Source: Phlegmacium glaucopus (lineage: Eukaryota; Basidiomycota; Agaricomycetes; Agaricales; Cortinariaceae). Taken from it: DNA of 64,000 nucleotides. Positions 22,730 to 35,170 of the stretch are shown piece after piece. The stretch is taken from contig MU130494.1 in NCBI GenBank assembly GCA_015039465.1, positions 4,966 to 68,965 on the forward strand. The letters are read 5' to 3'. A program made the translations under genes and the position numbers. The notes below the pieces were generated by a model. That model was not told the origin of the DNA and did not search any database. It was given only the letters and a program-made list of their open reading frames with translations. Numbering within the stretch: position 1 is the stretch's first letter; every line of letters begins with the position of its first letter.

Positions 22730-23320
22730 ATCCTAGGCTGCTGACCAGTGGACCAAGGACAATGTTCATCCAAGCAGAGGTATCTTTATGGAAGAATGGA
22801 AGAAATTGAACAGGAAAGCCACTTGCAATACTGAAACTGGAAACTAACTTGCATGGAAAGTGCTCTTTCAATGTGAGTTGCTTCCCTTTAGGGTGATATC
22901 TTAATGATCTCTTTCTTCCTGGTAGCCTCCAGATAATGTTCCTGATCTCTCCATTGCACACTGCTACAATCTCTAGTTTAAATCAACTTACATACATAGT
23001 ACAAATGATCATGCAAGTATTAAGGAATTTGCAGCATTTTATGTTTTACTGCATTGTTTTTATGCAGATGCATCACACTACAAGGCAGTGACATCATCAT
23101 TACTGAAGGCTCATGCATTGAAAGGCAACTTTATCCTTCCACTTCCTTGTCATGGCAAAATTCCTCCGATGGGCTCACATATCAAGTGTAAGCCCACTTA
23201 AAATTTGTTTGTATCCATGTCATATTCATTTTCATTTTCAGAGAAATACCCAGGAAATTTCCTTTGTTCATCTCATGTTCTACTGTAAGCGACTTACCAT
23301 GGAAGTATACTCCAGCCAAT
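22730..23320 (+). pseudogene. Unknown duplicated gene (block B copy), decayed
   Basis: This is the homologue of 9462-10042. It has the same exon junctions (GTGAGTTG...GGTAG near 22872-22925; GTAAGC...TTTCAG near 23189-23241). The frames are now interrupted, for example by a TGA/TAG in the first exon and a lost frame in the second. Nearly every CpG of the block A copy is TpG or CpA here: GCGTGGAAAGCG reads GCATGGAAAGTG, and CATCGCGCTACAAG reads CATCACACTACAAG. The copy marks the left edge of block B. Confidence 0.65.
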
Positions 23321-25779
23321 GACTTCAGCATCTGGTTCCAAAAACCTTTGATCATGGGCCCCAGGTCATATCTATCGCAAATGAACAGGACTGTTACCCT
23401 ATCTTCCAACTCTGTAGGCCTGAGTTCACTGCACATCCTTTATCATCCCTGTTAATCTGGCAGTGGGCCTGAGCACTGAAAGATACATCATGATGTAAAT
23501 GGGGTTGGCCACCAATGAGGTATCAGCCAGTCTCCTGTAGTCAGACTACTGTACCATTTCAATTAGTTTGTCCAGGGGTGTGACCTGGGACATGTTGGAC
23601 GAATTTGTATCTCCATCCAAGGGCATAGGGACCTGTGACATATTCCAAATTTTGGCCAAGGTAAAAATTCATCCAGATACTATCAGGCTTCATCTCAACT
23701 TCATCTCCTTGTAAATACTCAATTTGGATTTCGAATTTTTGAGATTTTTTGAGAATGGTTTTTGACCATTGGCCATTCCCAATGTGACCAGGGTCCAGGG
23801 ACAAACACTCAATTTCATCTACAACCAAAGGCTCTGTGACATGTGACAGACAAACTAATTGAAATGGTGGGACTGTGCATATATGGTTCCATTGATGGCC
23901 CATCAATAAGAACACAGCCACCAAGAAAATGCGCTGCACTACTCATCTCGTTGCCTCCTCTTGTATCTGTTCTGATTAAGGCGGCTGAGGCATTTCTCAA
24001 ATGACAAAAATGCATTTATTATAAAGGTACAAATTAGGACTAACTTTATAAAGTTCTAATGTGCCTGTGATGCCAGTGAACGCAGGTGAGCGCATTGTCA
24101 CACTTGTGACGAATGTGTAAATGAGATCTGGTAGTGTCAAAAGTAAGGAACATTTTTTGAGACGATAACACATGCAATGCCTGAGATTTTTTTTGAGTCC
24201 CGTGTATCTACTGTAAATCTACACATTGTTTGTGATGGATTTTAAATTTCCCTTTTTGAGGATAGAATATGTAAGGCAAATTTTCTTGCGTGCCTTTGAT
24301 TTCAAATCTGCCACGAACAAATTCAAGGCATTGGGATCAAAATTGATTTTGTGCAATAAATTTGTTGATATCTGGCAAGTTGGCTTTAAAAAATGTACCA
24401 GCGTTTTGCATCTGCACATTGGCAGAGAAGCTTCTGATACAATCATGTACAAACAGCCAGAAGCGAAACCGTGTTATGCGCAGTCCCAGAAATGGTACAG
24501 TATATTACATGTCTTTTTTTATAGTCATGTGGACAACACTTATAATATATGTATCAGCTAGTTCTGTGAGTTTAACATTAGCTGGTTATGAGTCCCCTTT
24601 AGGGGCTCATTCTTATAAGCGGATGTGGCTTTCAAAGGTAATGCAAGACTTGCCAGTAACTTCCATGATTGCACATGTTGATGGTGATGGCCTTGTTTGC
24701 CACACGAAAACAATTTACTCACTTTACTCACTGTTTTGTCTGTCAATCCCTGGCGTCTTTAAGAAACTCAACACTCACGAAGATGCTATACAAATACCAG
24801 TATAATGTCATTTGAAGGGACTTGCATATACCACGCAGAGCGATGGCCCTCACCCACAAGTCTATTTATTTTTCTTAGGTTTACATTTCGCAGAAAAGCA
24901 TGTTGATCATACCAATAAGGTTGATGCTGTCGCCTTCCAATGCAAGGTGTACAATTTTGCATCCATGCTTGAAAGTTGAAACAACAACCGCACTGAACTA
25001 CAGGTTGTAAAACCCCCCACATCGGCCATAAAGTCTCTGCTCCTATGTCGTCTGGGCTTGCTGCCATGAGTACCTAGCTTGGATTAATGACTTGCGACTT
25101 TGTGGTTTGGTATCCTTGGAACCTGGTTAAGATAATGTATACCCAACAAGACAAATCCGTATATTTTGGGGGGGATAATGAATGATGGTCTGTTGTCTTT
25201 TAAGTGTGTAGTATTTGATAGTAAACTTTGGGAGGTGGCTTTAGTAGTGCAAGGCGTGCTATGATCCTCGCCGTGGCCCTGACACCTTTGATATGCTGAG
25301 AGAAGCCCAAGATCGGGAGTGACCACAATCGACACGCACACTCAGGCACGAAGTGCTGATCTCCCATCAAATTGGATGCCGTAGCTCGCCATCGACTTAT
25401 TTTTGATACTCCGGCCAGTCTGCCGGTTAGGTGCCGCTGGGGTTTGGGTTGGCCTAGTAATTTGGTTAGGATCACGGTTAGCGTTAGGGGTTCGTGTTAG
25501 GGTTTTTTCTCAGGTTAGTGGTAGGCTTAGGGATCAGGTATATATCCTTTTCGCGCGGTAGCGCGGTCTTGGGTAAGTGGTTAGGTAGTTAGAACTCCGG
25601 CTGCCGTGAGGCAGCCGAAGGACGGTGTGTCGCGTCTCACAACTTCTCCATTCGGGGGGTGTGTTGATTGTGGTACATCCTCGCCCAAGATAAAGCGGAG
25701 AGGAGAACAGAGACACGTGAGCCTTCCGCGTAGCTTCATACGTCTGCCCTCTGCCAGAAGTTTGTCATCCGACATTCGA
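23321..25779. other. Insertion-bearing stretch without recognised gene
   Basis: Block A has only a few hundred bases here, so about 2.3 kb was inserted in block B or lost from A. Minus-strand frames at 23559-23939 (126 aa) and 24786-25067 (93 aa) show no motif I recognise. The part around 25440-25570 (GGTTAGCGTTAGGGG and CGCGGTAGCGCGGTC) resembles the centre of the foldback element at 19717 and is probably a degraded relative. Confidence 0.4.
25598..25617. repeat. Perfect hairpin
   Basis: CGGCTGCC, loop GTGA, then GGCAGCCG: an 8-bp GC-rich stem. It lies in non-coding sequence next to the foldback-element remnant. Confidence 0.7.
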
Positions 25780-26500
25780 TATGCATTCTACGTCTTGAGC
25801 TTTCTTTACACTGTTGAAATCCATACCTTTATTCCCACTCCACCATCACTCGACGTTCCTCGCGTCAATCCTCTTCTCTTCCACTGCCACCGCCTGGTGC
25901 AGCTCCTCCGGAACTGGTCAATCCATGGACTAACCACTTCGAGAGCGATGTCATTCCCGTCAGCCTTCACACTTATCTGAAAGCGATGACGCTTTACTAG
26001 CGTACATGATAAAAGATGGAGATTCGGCAATTGAAGAGTCGCCGCCCAATACTGCGCCTCCTTTTTCAGTGCCGCCTGCCACTGCTACGACGATGACAAC
26101 TACTTTATGGACTCCAACAACGAACGATGAAGAACAGAGCTTAGGTTGACATAAGAGGTTTGGGGCTATAGAAGACGTTGGCGAGGGCGTTGAAAACTGT
26201 GTTTCACTGGAGAAGGAGAAGGCGGCAAATACCCAGCCGTCGGTACGTCTTCGAGTCCTCTTGCAGAAGGTCGACATACATACGACTGCTCCTCCAGATA
26301 AAGGTATCTTGGACCTCATTGTTATTACTTTTCGTATATATGGCTGATGAATATGTTCTGCTTCGATTTAGATCCTGGGGATAGTCTCGGAAATGGTGAA
26401 ACGAACAAATACAACACAGAACAGGAGTAATCCCTCTCAGCATGCTAAAGTGGCTCGCCCCTGTCTTATCAAGCTACACGCGACAGGTAAGTAACCTATC
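25780..26500 (+). pseudogene. PIL1-family C-terminal relic (block B)
   Basis: Homologous to 10298-10965, with PPPGAAPPELVNPW, SPPNTAPPFSVPPA and a degraded RFGAIEDV segment ending in LEKEKAANTQ. It is frameshifted near 25955 and has a stop shortly after. The intron before the GDSLGNGET segment is conserved. The bases before 25860 (TTCCCACTCCACCAT) resemble those upstream of the PIL1 start codon at 63866. An internal deletion therefore seems to have fused the 5' flank of PIL1 to its C-terminal exon. Confidence 0.6.
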
Positions 26501-26732
26501 TATCAACGTAAAGCTCGCCATTTCTAAAGATATTCTTATTATCAGCTATTCAGGACAATGCCAGACCTAGTACGTCTGCTATCATTTCGCTTTCTTTCTT
26601 CTTTTGAATTCCAGATTTCACAGCTAGGAGGCAAGATAGTAAGGATAAGAAGAAAGTCACAGGTCTGTTGTATATAGTTTCTGGTCTTCTTTACATCCTT
26701 ACTAATCGACCCTTCCCCCCCAAACTTTTATA

Positions 26733-27696
26733 GATGCTGAAGTGCTCAACTACTGGAACGAACATTTTACGAGTACGGTCTGTTGCGCTACTCTAGGGAA
26801 GACTTCAAGAAAGCCGGCTATCCAGAATGGACGCGAGGACGTTTCGAGCAGATCTTCGAACACGAAAAAAACCTACCTCCTGTTCCTGCAGAACACGCCT
26901 ACAGCTGCTAGTGATGAATATGCTAAACCTTGCGAATATACATTGTGCGTTTCACTTTTGATCTTCTTTCTTGCTCGTGTTTTGATTGTTAATTTACTTT
27001 ATTCTAGCGACGATAAATCTCCTTATGACTTTGTTAATTTGAATGAGGCTTTGAAAACTGTCGGAACTAGCGCATACATTGGGGCCATTCAGTATATCTC
27101 CAACGATGTAGGTCTTCCCCATCTTCCTTTATGGTGTGCTGACCACATCAAAAATAGGCTTACAGCACCTCTGCCCCCTCTAATCCTCGCAACAGAGGCC
27201 CGTCACGCTTCGTGGATTAACTCGGCTGTTCGTAAACAGAACTCTTGGAATACCGCATTCGAGGTATGTTCACTTATATACACATTGGTTGATCGTCTAT
27301 ATAACCTATTACAGACCCCTCTCACCGTCAACCAAGTCTAAGCATCGTCTCCAACCTTATCAAACATGGCGGTTGTCCTCAATCAAATTACCTCACGCCT
27401 ACCCCAACTCACTCTCACTCCTCAGCTTATTCCGAGACATGAAAGCTAGCTCTCCTTCTGACAATGAGCCAGAACATCTTTATGTGGCATTTCTATGGGG
27501 TACAGCTACAATCTTTGCGCCGCTCAGCATTGAAGATTTGAAGGCTGCTGGTACTGTATTTGAGGTTGTTGTCAAGGAGAGCATGGTCACAGGGTCTGCG
27601 ATTGGGGTTTTCCCTTTTGATTCGAGAGGTAAATACCCTTCTTATTCAAAGGGTGAAAGCAGAAACATGGCTGGCCTTACAGCTGTTCTCCTGTAG
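26733..27696 (+). pseudogene. Ferritin-like (Rds1-like) gene, block B copy
   Basis: Exon from 26733 (after TATAG): AEVLNYWNEHF, then in the correct frame YGLLRYSREDFKKAGY and RGRFEQIFEHEK, then TAASDEYAKPCEYT. An intron 26945-27007 completes a Phe codon. DDKSPYDFVNLNEALKTVG, AYIGAIQYISND, TEARHASWINSAVRKQ, an intron near 27264-27311 and TPLTVNQV follow. A C-terminal part includes EHLYVAFLWGTATIFAPLS. E, ExxH and TEARH positions fit the ferritin-like bundle. A one-base loss near 26770 and an extra A in the A-run near 26865 cancel, leaving about 32 residues misread. A later shift after NQV breaks the end. Much better preserved than block A but probably inactive. Confidence 0.68.
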
Positions 27697-29685
27697 ACGT
27701 TTTTGAACGCATTGTGCGCCTTTGCTTACAAACTAGCCTTTAACTAGCCTATATAGGTCAAATATAGGTAATAGGTTCTGATCAGTCTCCACAGTGGAGT
27801 AGTTGTAAGCAGTGCCAGTTACCATATATGATTGAACTTGGGTGTGGGCCGCTACGCCCGGCATTACGAGTCCCCTCAACGCAGTATGCCCTCACACTCC
27901 ACTACACTCCAATGCTAGCCTCGATAGCCACTACTATTTTTGGGTGTTTGTCAGAAACAAAGGCGCACAATGCGAAAATTTGAAAACGTCTACAGATATG
28001 AGAACAGCTGTAGATAGTTACTATCATGTTTGGAGTGATATATATTTTTATAGTCGATACCCTTTTTTCTTACATTTGTTTCTTTTCCTTTCGTCAATAT
28101 TACATTTTAAATATTTTATGTAGAGAAGTGTCTAGACAATATAATAGCCCAAGATTTTGATTACGCTAACTGTTGAAATGCATAACGTGTTACGTCATGA
28201 CGTATAAATCTATTTAATGCATACATAGTCAGCCTGACATCAGAACCACCATGGGACGCAGAGAACTGGGGTACATAAGGCATATGTAGGCTCTGGAATC
28301 CCAATACATATGCAATATCGGAGTAGTTGGGAATCTTATGTATGGCAACAAAATAGGGTCGGGAACGCCACTGACTACTTGTAATTCATTAGAACACACT
28401 GGATGATACGAAGTTGAAAATGCCTGCTGGTCCTGAACCCACGCGTAACCCTCGCACAAAACCAAAAACCCCACCCACGAAAGCGATGCTACCATACATA
28501 ATAAAACAACAGCGAAACCCAATTTAACCAAAATTTAACCTGGCATGAGTCCCAACGAAGAAACACGAAAATCTCACACTGCATGATTGGATGACGTCTT
28601 CGCATACATGGATGATGCACCCTAACATGTCTCAAGGCGATGTGGTCCAGGCTGGCTTCGGACTCAGAGGATGATGTTGATGTCGATGGATCTTGGAAGG
28701 ATCAAACCATGAAATGCTCGAAAAACTTTGTATTACTATCAGGTGAGAGTTTCTCCCTAGAATTGTTTCATCAGTTATGCAAGTACAGATCTAGAGCCCA
28801 GTTGTTGCGCCTTAGAAACCACGGATGTTACGCTATGTATATATTAATGGCAAATTAATGACTCATCGTCCCAACTATGAGAACTTCGAGCTATGTTTGA
28901 AACTCCGATGCATAAGCTTCGTTACCACCGCTTCATGGAATGAGTGTATTTCATCAGTTGCGAACTAACTCATTGCTTTTGAATTCTGGTCTCGAGTGAA
29001 AACGGGATGTCTGCCTTCCCGTTAATGGGTAATAGTCAGGATGCCATCGAAATTGCTGCTTCTCGCGCGGTTAGGATGACAACTTCATACATCGTGATCC
29101 AGAACACATGTCACATCACATATATTGAAGCCTGTCTAGGGAGAGACTAGAAGACGGCTGGTATTATGACTTATCCAACCGACCGTTCAGTGATGCTTTT
29201 TGCCTTTTTCACGAAGAGTCTGTTGAGCAACTTGCTGGTCTCATGGATTAACTTGAAGCCTGAGCACCGTCAATGTGCTTCGTTGAGCCCTGGGCGATAG
29301 CCTTTAGATCAATCGCCAGGAGATCACAATTATATTTCAGGATCCTCTCTATGGTGCATTATTGAAGGTCGTTGTCATAACTTTATACTATTTAGAATCT
29401 CAGATTTCAATAATCAGACCGATTCAGACGACACGGCGACGGCACGCATCGAAGGAAAAAAAACGTAATATCTGACTACAGGAGACTGGTCATAACTTGT
29501 AAATGCCCCATTGTGGCAGAAGGGACGTGTATTGGAAAGTCTCATGAGACTGATACTTTGAGACTTCTTTTGGGACGCCCCTGATTACTTCACCAATTAA
29601 TACTATTATTATTATTGTTATTGTTATTGAGGTGTCACATTCCATTGTGGGAAGTACAGCCTCATTGCTCTTGACTATCATCATC
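27697..29685. other. Intergenic leader of NLR gene B with block-B-specific insertion
   Basis: 27700-28880 has no counterpart in block A, and its short frames (28229-28531 minus, 28640-28858 plus) are unrecognised. From 28890 the sequence matches 12217 onward and is shared promoter-side sequence. A segment at about 29390-29640 is again absent from block A and includes a TATTATTATTG microsatellite (29600-29631). No clear TATA box is seen before the ATG at 29686. Confidence 0.45.
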
Positions 29686-32600
29686 ATGTCGAGCAAGAAA
29701 CCATTTGAGAGGGATCCCGTAGACGAAGCTGCTCGATCTGTCAAGGGGAAGTTAACTCCTCTTGGTAATCGGTCGCCTCCGCCCGAACTATCCTCGATCG
29801 ATGTGGATTCAAGCTCTGATAACCATATAACAACAACAGACGCAGCGGGAACGAGGTGAGTAACTGAATCGTGTCGTCGGCAATTTATCGATTGTTACTT
29901 AACATCTTCATACTTTACCACTCAGTATGGTCTCTGTGGTCGGCGTCGACCACGTCCCTGCCACAGTGGTTGCAAGTACGGAAGCAGTGTCCCCTCCCAT
30001 TCACGTACCCGTTTCGGCGTCGATGGCTGTTGTGCACAGGCAACCCGGTTCCGTTAGAAACTCAGCATCAGAAACCCCACCCACGGTCAGCGTCCATGTT
30101 CGCTCACGACCGTCGTCACTAATCAATGTTCATATAGGGCATAACTCCAATGACTGTCTTCCAAGGTGCTCACGATGTGACTCTGCATCACTCGACAATC
30201 AACATGGCCAATACGGTAAGCATCATTCCATCTACATAAAAACCAATCTGTGTAATGACAGTTCTATCATTGTGTTAGATCAACTTCCACGCACCATCCA
30301 ATCCTGATGGAAACGAACAATCCAGGTCTCGAATAACAGTGAGGGTGTTTATTCTTCAGACGGGGACAATCATCGCTAAACCTAGTTTATAGGCTGCACT
30401 ACGTGATAATCTCTTACCTCGCGCCGAGTTTGTAGAATACGACTCAGCATCTCCTGCTCCACGAAATGCATGTACGGAGAACACTCGCAAGGCAATCCTT
30501 CATACACTCCGAGTGTGGGCAAGTGATAATACGGCTACAAAGGTGTACTGGCTCAACGGGATGGCTGGAACCGGCAAAACAACAATCGCTTATTCATTCA
30601 GCGAAATCCTTGATGACAAGGAATCCCTTGGTGGTACCTTCTTCTCTTCTCATCTTCGGGTTGATACCAGTAACGTTCGTTGCATCATTCCCACCATCTG
30701 CCTTCAGTTGGCTGCCAGGGGGTATCTTCCCTCTCTGTCCCATCTCATCCTAGATGTAGTGGAAGCCAATCCTGACTGCAAATCTTGGAGGATTGCCAAA
30801 CAATTCCTGAATTTCATTGTTAAACCACTCATTGCTGCATACAGGGATACAAGTAAAGTAGTAGTCCCAGTTATTGTTCTTGATGCTCTGGATGAGTGCT
30901 CTGACCAGTCCCTTGTGGCTGAGTTGCTTTCTGTGATATTGAAGCACAGTAAATCTCTTCCAGTAAAGTTCTTCATCACTAGTCGCCCAGAAATGGTGGT
31001 GATGGAGACTTTTGATGGTTCAAAGAATCATTCTGATTTCATCCTTCATGAGGTTGAAAAGGAGATTGTGCAAGCTGATATTGAGCTTTACATTAAAGCT
31101 TGCTTGATTGGTGGGAGAAATATGTACAATAGCCATGATTGGCCACCTCAGGCTGAGGTTGAAAGCCTTGTTAAGATGTCTGGTACTTTGTTCATTTATG
31201 CAGCAACTGTCTGCAAATATATTGCTCAGAGAGGTAGCTCTAGCATGCCTAGGCGTCTTTCAGATGTGGTCAATTTGGCATTGGAAACCACATCTGGTAT
31301 AATGCAACCACTACATGTCCTTTATGAAAGAATTTTGGATGCTGCCTATGACTCTGCAAATATTGGGGAGGCATGGAATATAGATATGGTTTTGACAGCT
31401 GTTGTATATACCTATAATCCCCTTTCTATGACTGCTATAAATCATTTGATGGAAATACCCATGGAACAAGTTGATGCAGCCCTTTCTTCTCTTCAGTCAT
31501 TGTTGCATATTCCATCATATCAACACTCTACTAAGCAGATCTCAGTATTCCATACTTCCTTCTATGATTTCATCAGTAATCCCACTTTTTCCTCAAAGCA
31601 TCATCTTGACCCTTGTGCTTCACATAAGCAATTATCACTTCAGTGTCTGTCCTTGATGGAGAAAGAATGGTCAGAGAAAGGGAGGGTACCTTACTTAGCA
31701 GAGAGGAGATATGAAGAAATTTCAGAAGCTCTTGGATATGCTTGTAGTAGCTGGGCCATTCATTTCACCTTTGGAGATGACAACCATGAAGGTGTTCAAT
31801 TGAAGATTTTTTTTCAAAGACATCTTCTGCGATGGATGGATTGCTTGAGTATTTTAGGGAAGTTGGAGACTGCAATGTATTCATTGCAAAAACTAGAAAA
31901 TTGGGCAAATGTAAGTGATCTTGTTGCTGCAGATGAATGGAGGACTTACAAATAGAAATTAGACTCAAAATATCTTAGCAACAACTGTGATTGATGCAAA
32001 ATTGTTTTTGAAAGAAAGTTTTGGTTTCATTAAAAATACCAGTCTTGAAGGATGTCCTTCAGCCTTAGCTTGGCTGCCTCAAAAATCTGATATCTGGAAA
32101 ACATATGGAAGTAGGATGGACTGTCCATGGAAGCTCTGTCTGGGAAGGAGAAAAGCATGGAGCAAGTCTGAGGTGGTTCTAAGACATTCAGCTGGTGTCA
32201 ACTCTGCTGCATTCTCCCCTGATGGTATGCATATTGTCTCTGCATCTGATGATCACACTGCAAAGATATGGAATACAGCCACAGGAGAATGTGAGGCGGA
32301 GCTGAAAGGACATTCCAATCAAGTCAAATCTGCTGTCTTCTCTCCTAATGGTATGCAGATTGTCTCTGCATCTTGGGATCACATGGTACGGATCTGGAAT
32401 ACAGCCACAGGAGAGTGTGAGGCTGAGCTCAAGGGACATTCAAATTGGGTTAAATCTGCTGTCTTCTCCCCTGATGGTATGCATATTGTCTCTGCATCTT
32501 GGGATCTCACTGCACGTATCTGGAATACAGCCACAGGAGAGTGTGAGGCAGAGCTCAAGGGACATTCAAATTGGGTTAACTCTGCTGTCTTCTCCCCTGA

Positions 32601-35170
32601 TGGTATGGATATTGTCTCTTCATCTGATGATTGCACTGCAAGAATCTGGAATACAGACATAGGAGAGTGTGAGGCAGCACTTGAAGGACATTCAGAGTTG
32701 GTCAACTCTGCTATCTTCTCTCCTGATGGTATGCATATTGTCTCTGCATCTGATGATCACACTGCACGGATCTGGAATGCAGCCACAGGAGAGTCTGAGG
32801 CAGTGCTCATTGGACATTCAAATTTTGTCAAATTTGCTGTCTTCTCTCCTGATGGTATGCATATTGCCTCTGCATCTGTAGACCACACTGTAAGGATCTG
32901 GAATGCAGCCACAGGAAAGTGTGAGGCAGTGCTCAAAGGACATTTGGATTGGGTCAACTCTGCTGTATTCTCTCCTGATGGCATGCATATTGTCTCTGCA
33001 TCTTTAGATCACACTGCATGGATCTGGAATACAGCCACAGGAGAATGTGAGGCAGTGCTCCAAGGACATTCAAATTGGCTCAACTCTGCTGTGTTCTCCC
33101 CTTATGGTATTCATATTGTCTCTGCATCTGATGATTGCACTGCAAGGGTCTGGAATACAGCCACAGAAGAGGCAACACATAGAGGACATTCACATTCAGT
33201 CAACTCTGCTGTGTTCTCTCCTGATGGTATGCATATTGTCTCTGCATCTGATGATCACACTGCACAGATATGGAATACAGCCACAGGACAGTGTGAGGTA
33301 GAGTTCAAAGGACATTCAAATCGAGTCAAATCTGCTGTCTTCTCTCCTGATGGTATGCATATTGTCTCTGCATCTTGGGATCACACAGCACAAATCTGGA
33401 ATCCAGCAACTGGAGAGTGTGAGGCAGTGCTCAAAGGGCATTCAAATTGGGTTAACTCAGCTGTCTTCTCCCCTGATGGTATGCATATTGTCTCTGCATC
33501 TTGGGATCACACTGCAAGGATCTGGAATACAGCCACAGGAGAGTGTGAGGCAGAGCTCAAAGGGCATTCAGACCCTGTTAGCTCTGCTGTTTTCTCTCCT
33601 GATGGTATGCATATTGTCTCTGCATCTGATGATCATACTGCACGGATCTGGAATACAGACATAGGAGAGTGTGAGGCAGTGCTCAAAGGACATTCAAATT
33701 GGGTACACTCTGCTGTCTTCTCTCCTGATGGTATGCATGTTGTCTCAGCATCTTTAGATTGCACTGCACGGATCTGGAATACAACCACAGGGGAGTGTGT
33801 GGCAGAGCTTACAGGACACTTAGGTCTGGTCAGATCTGCTGTCTTCTCTTCTGATGGTATGCATATTGTCTCTACATCTCGGGATCACACTGCACGGATC
33901 TGGAATACAACCACAGGAGAGTGTGAGGCAGAGCTCAATGGCCATTCAAATTTTGTCAACTCTGCTGTCTTCTCTCCTGATGGCATGTATATTGTCTCTG
34001 CATCTGATGATCACACTGCACGGATCTGGGATACAGCTACAGGAAAGTGTGAGGCAGTGCTCAATGGACATTCAGATTGGGTCAATTCTGCTGTCTTCTC
34101 TCCTGATAGTACATCTATTGTCTCTGCATCCTTAGATCACACTGTACAGATCTGGAATACAGCCACAGGAAGATGTAGGGCAGATCTTGGAGCACATACA
34201 AATTGGGTCAACTCTGTTGTCTTCTCTCCTGATGGTATGCATGTTGTCTCTGCATCTTTAGATCATACTGCACGTATCTGGAATACAACCACAGGAGAGT
34301 GTGAGGCAGTGCTCAATGGACATTTAAATCCAGTCAAATCTGCTGTCTTCTCTTCTGATGGTATGCATATTGTTTCTGCATCTGATGATTGCACTGCAAG
34401 GATCTGGAATACAGCCACAGGTGAGTGTGAGGCAGTGCTTGAAGGACATTCAAATTTGGTCAACTCTGCTGTCTTCTCTCCTGATGGTATGCATGTTGTC
34501 TCTGCATCTTGGGATCACACTGCATGGATCTGGAATACAGCCACAGGAGAGTGTGAGGCAGTGCTCAAAGGACATTTTAAACTTGTCAACTCTGCTATCT
34601 TCTCTCCTGATGGCATGCATATTGTCTCTGCATCTCAGGATCACACTGCACGGATCTGGAATACAGCCATGGGAGAGTGTGAGGCAGTGCTCAAAGGACA
34701 TTCAAATTGGGTTAACTCTGCTCTCTTCTCTTCTGATGGTATGCATGTTGTCTCTGCATCTGATGATCACACTGCACGGATCTGGAATACAGCCACAGGA
34801 GAGTGTGAGGCAGTGCTCAAAACACATCCTTCTGTGTCATTTTCATCTGACAACACTCAATTATCTGTCATATCATCAATTCCTAATGGTATTTTTATCC
34901 ACACTGATTTTAATGGCCAAATCAATCTCTCCCTTGAGCCATCCTTCCTTTATGTATTAAAAGACACAATACTCCACACTACAAACCTTCAGAGAATCTG
35001 GGTTCCACCTCCTTTCTGCACTCCAACATCCATCAGCTATCACAAATGCAAGATATGCCTTGGGTATGGATTAGGAGAAGTCTTGCTTTTAGAAGTATGT
35101 ATAGTCCTTATATTTCATGATGTTACCTCATTGCTCAATTCATTTCTCTCAAATATAGTTGCAATGTTAA
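29686..35170 (+). CDS. NACHT-WD40 NLR (STAND) protein B, 21 WD40 repeats
   Basis: Seven exons join in phase: 29686-29855, 29926-30097, 30138-30215, 30279-30338, 30393-31910, 31963-35094, 35159-35170; 1,713 codons, no stop. Residues 1-115 are Ser/Pro-rich. FQGAHDVTLHHST follows at about 121-133. NACHT begins near 205 with Walker A GMAGTGKTT (216-224), Walker B VIVLDALDEC (about 320-329) and FFITSRPE (about 352). A helical region to about 690 precedes 21 WD40 repeats (about 730-1610) and a conserved tail LGYGLGEVLLLE. The family is a nucleotide-switched receptor in which the WD40 propeller reads a ligand and NACHT oligomerises. Intron 30098-30137 (40 nt, donor GTTCGC) is the weakest junction. 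No HET, Goodbye or other known effector domain is recognisable at the N-terminus. Confidence 0.88.
32172..34815 (+). repeat. Tandem WD40-coding repeats, 21 x about 126 bp
   Basis: I counted 21 GH-box to WN-box units. The ninth is two residues short, with an atypical TEEATHRGH junction. Units share most bases. Variation concentrates just after the GHS box (NQV, NWV, ELV, DPV, GLV) and at the pair before H/C-T (DD, WD, LD, VD, QD). Confidence 0.92.

Noticed and set aside
31911..31962. Stop codon separating NACHT and WD40 frames, suggesting two genes
   Set aside because: A 52-nt intron (GTAAGT, branch CTTAC, TTAG) joins them in phase, and copy A has the equivalent intron at 15050-15098.
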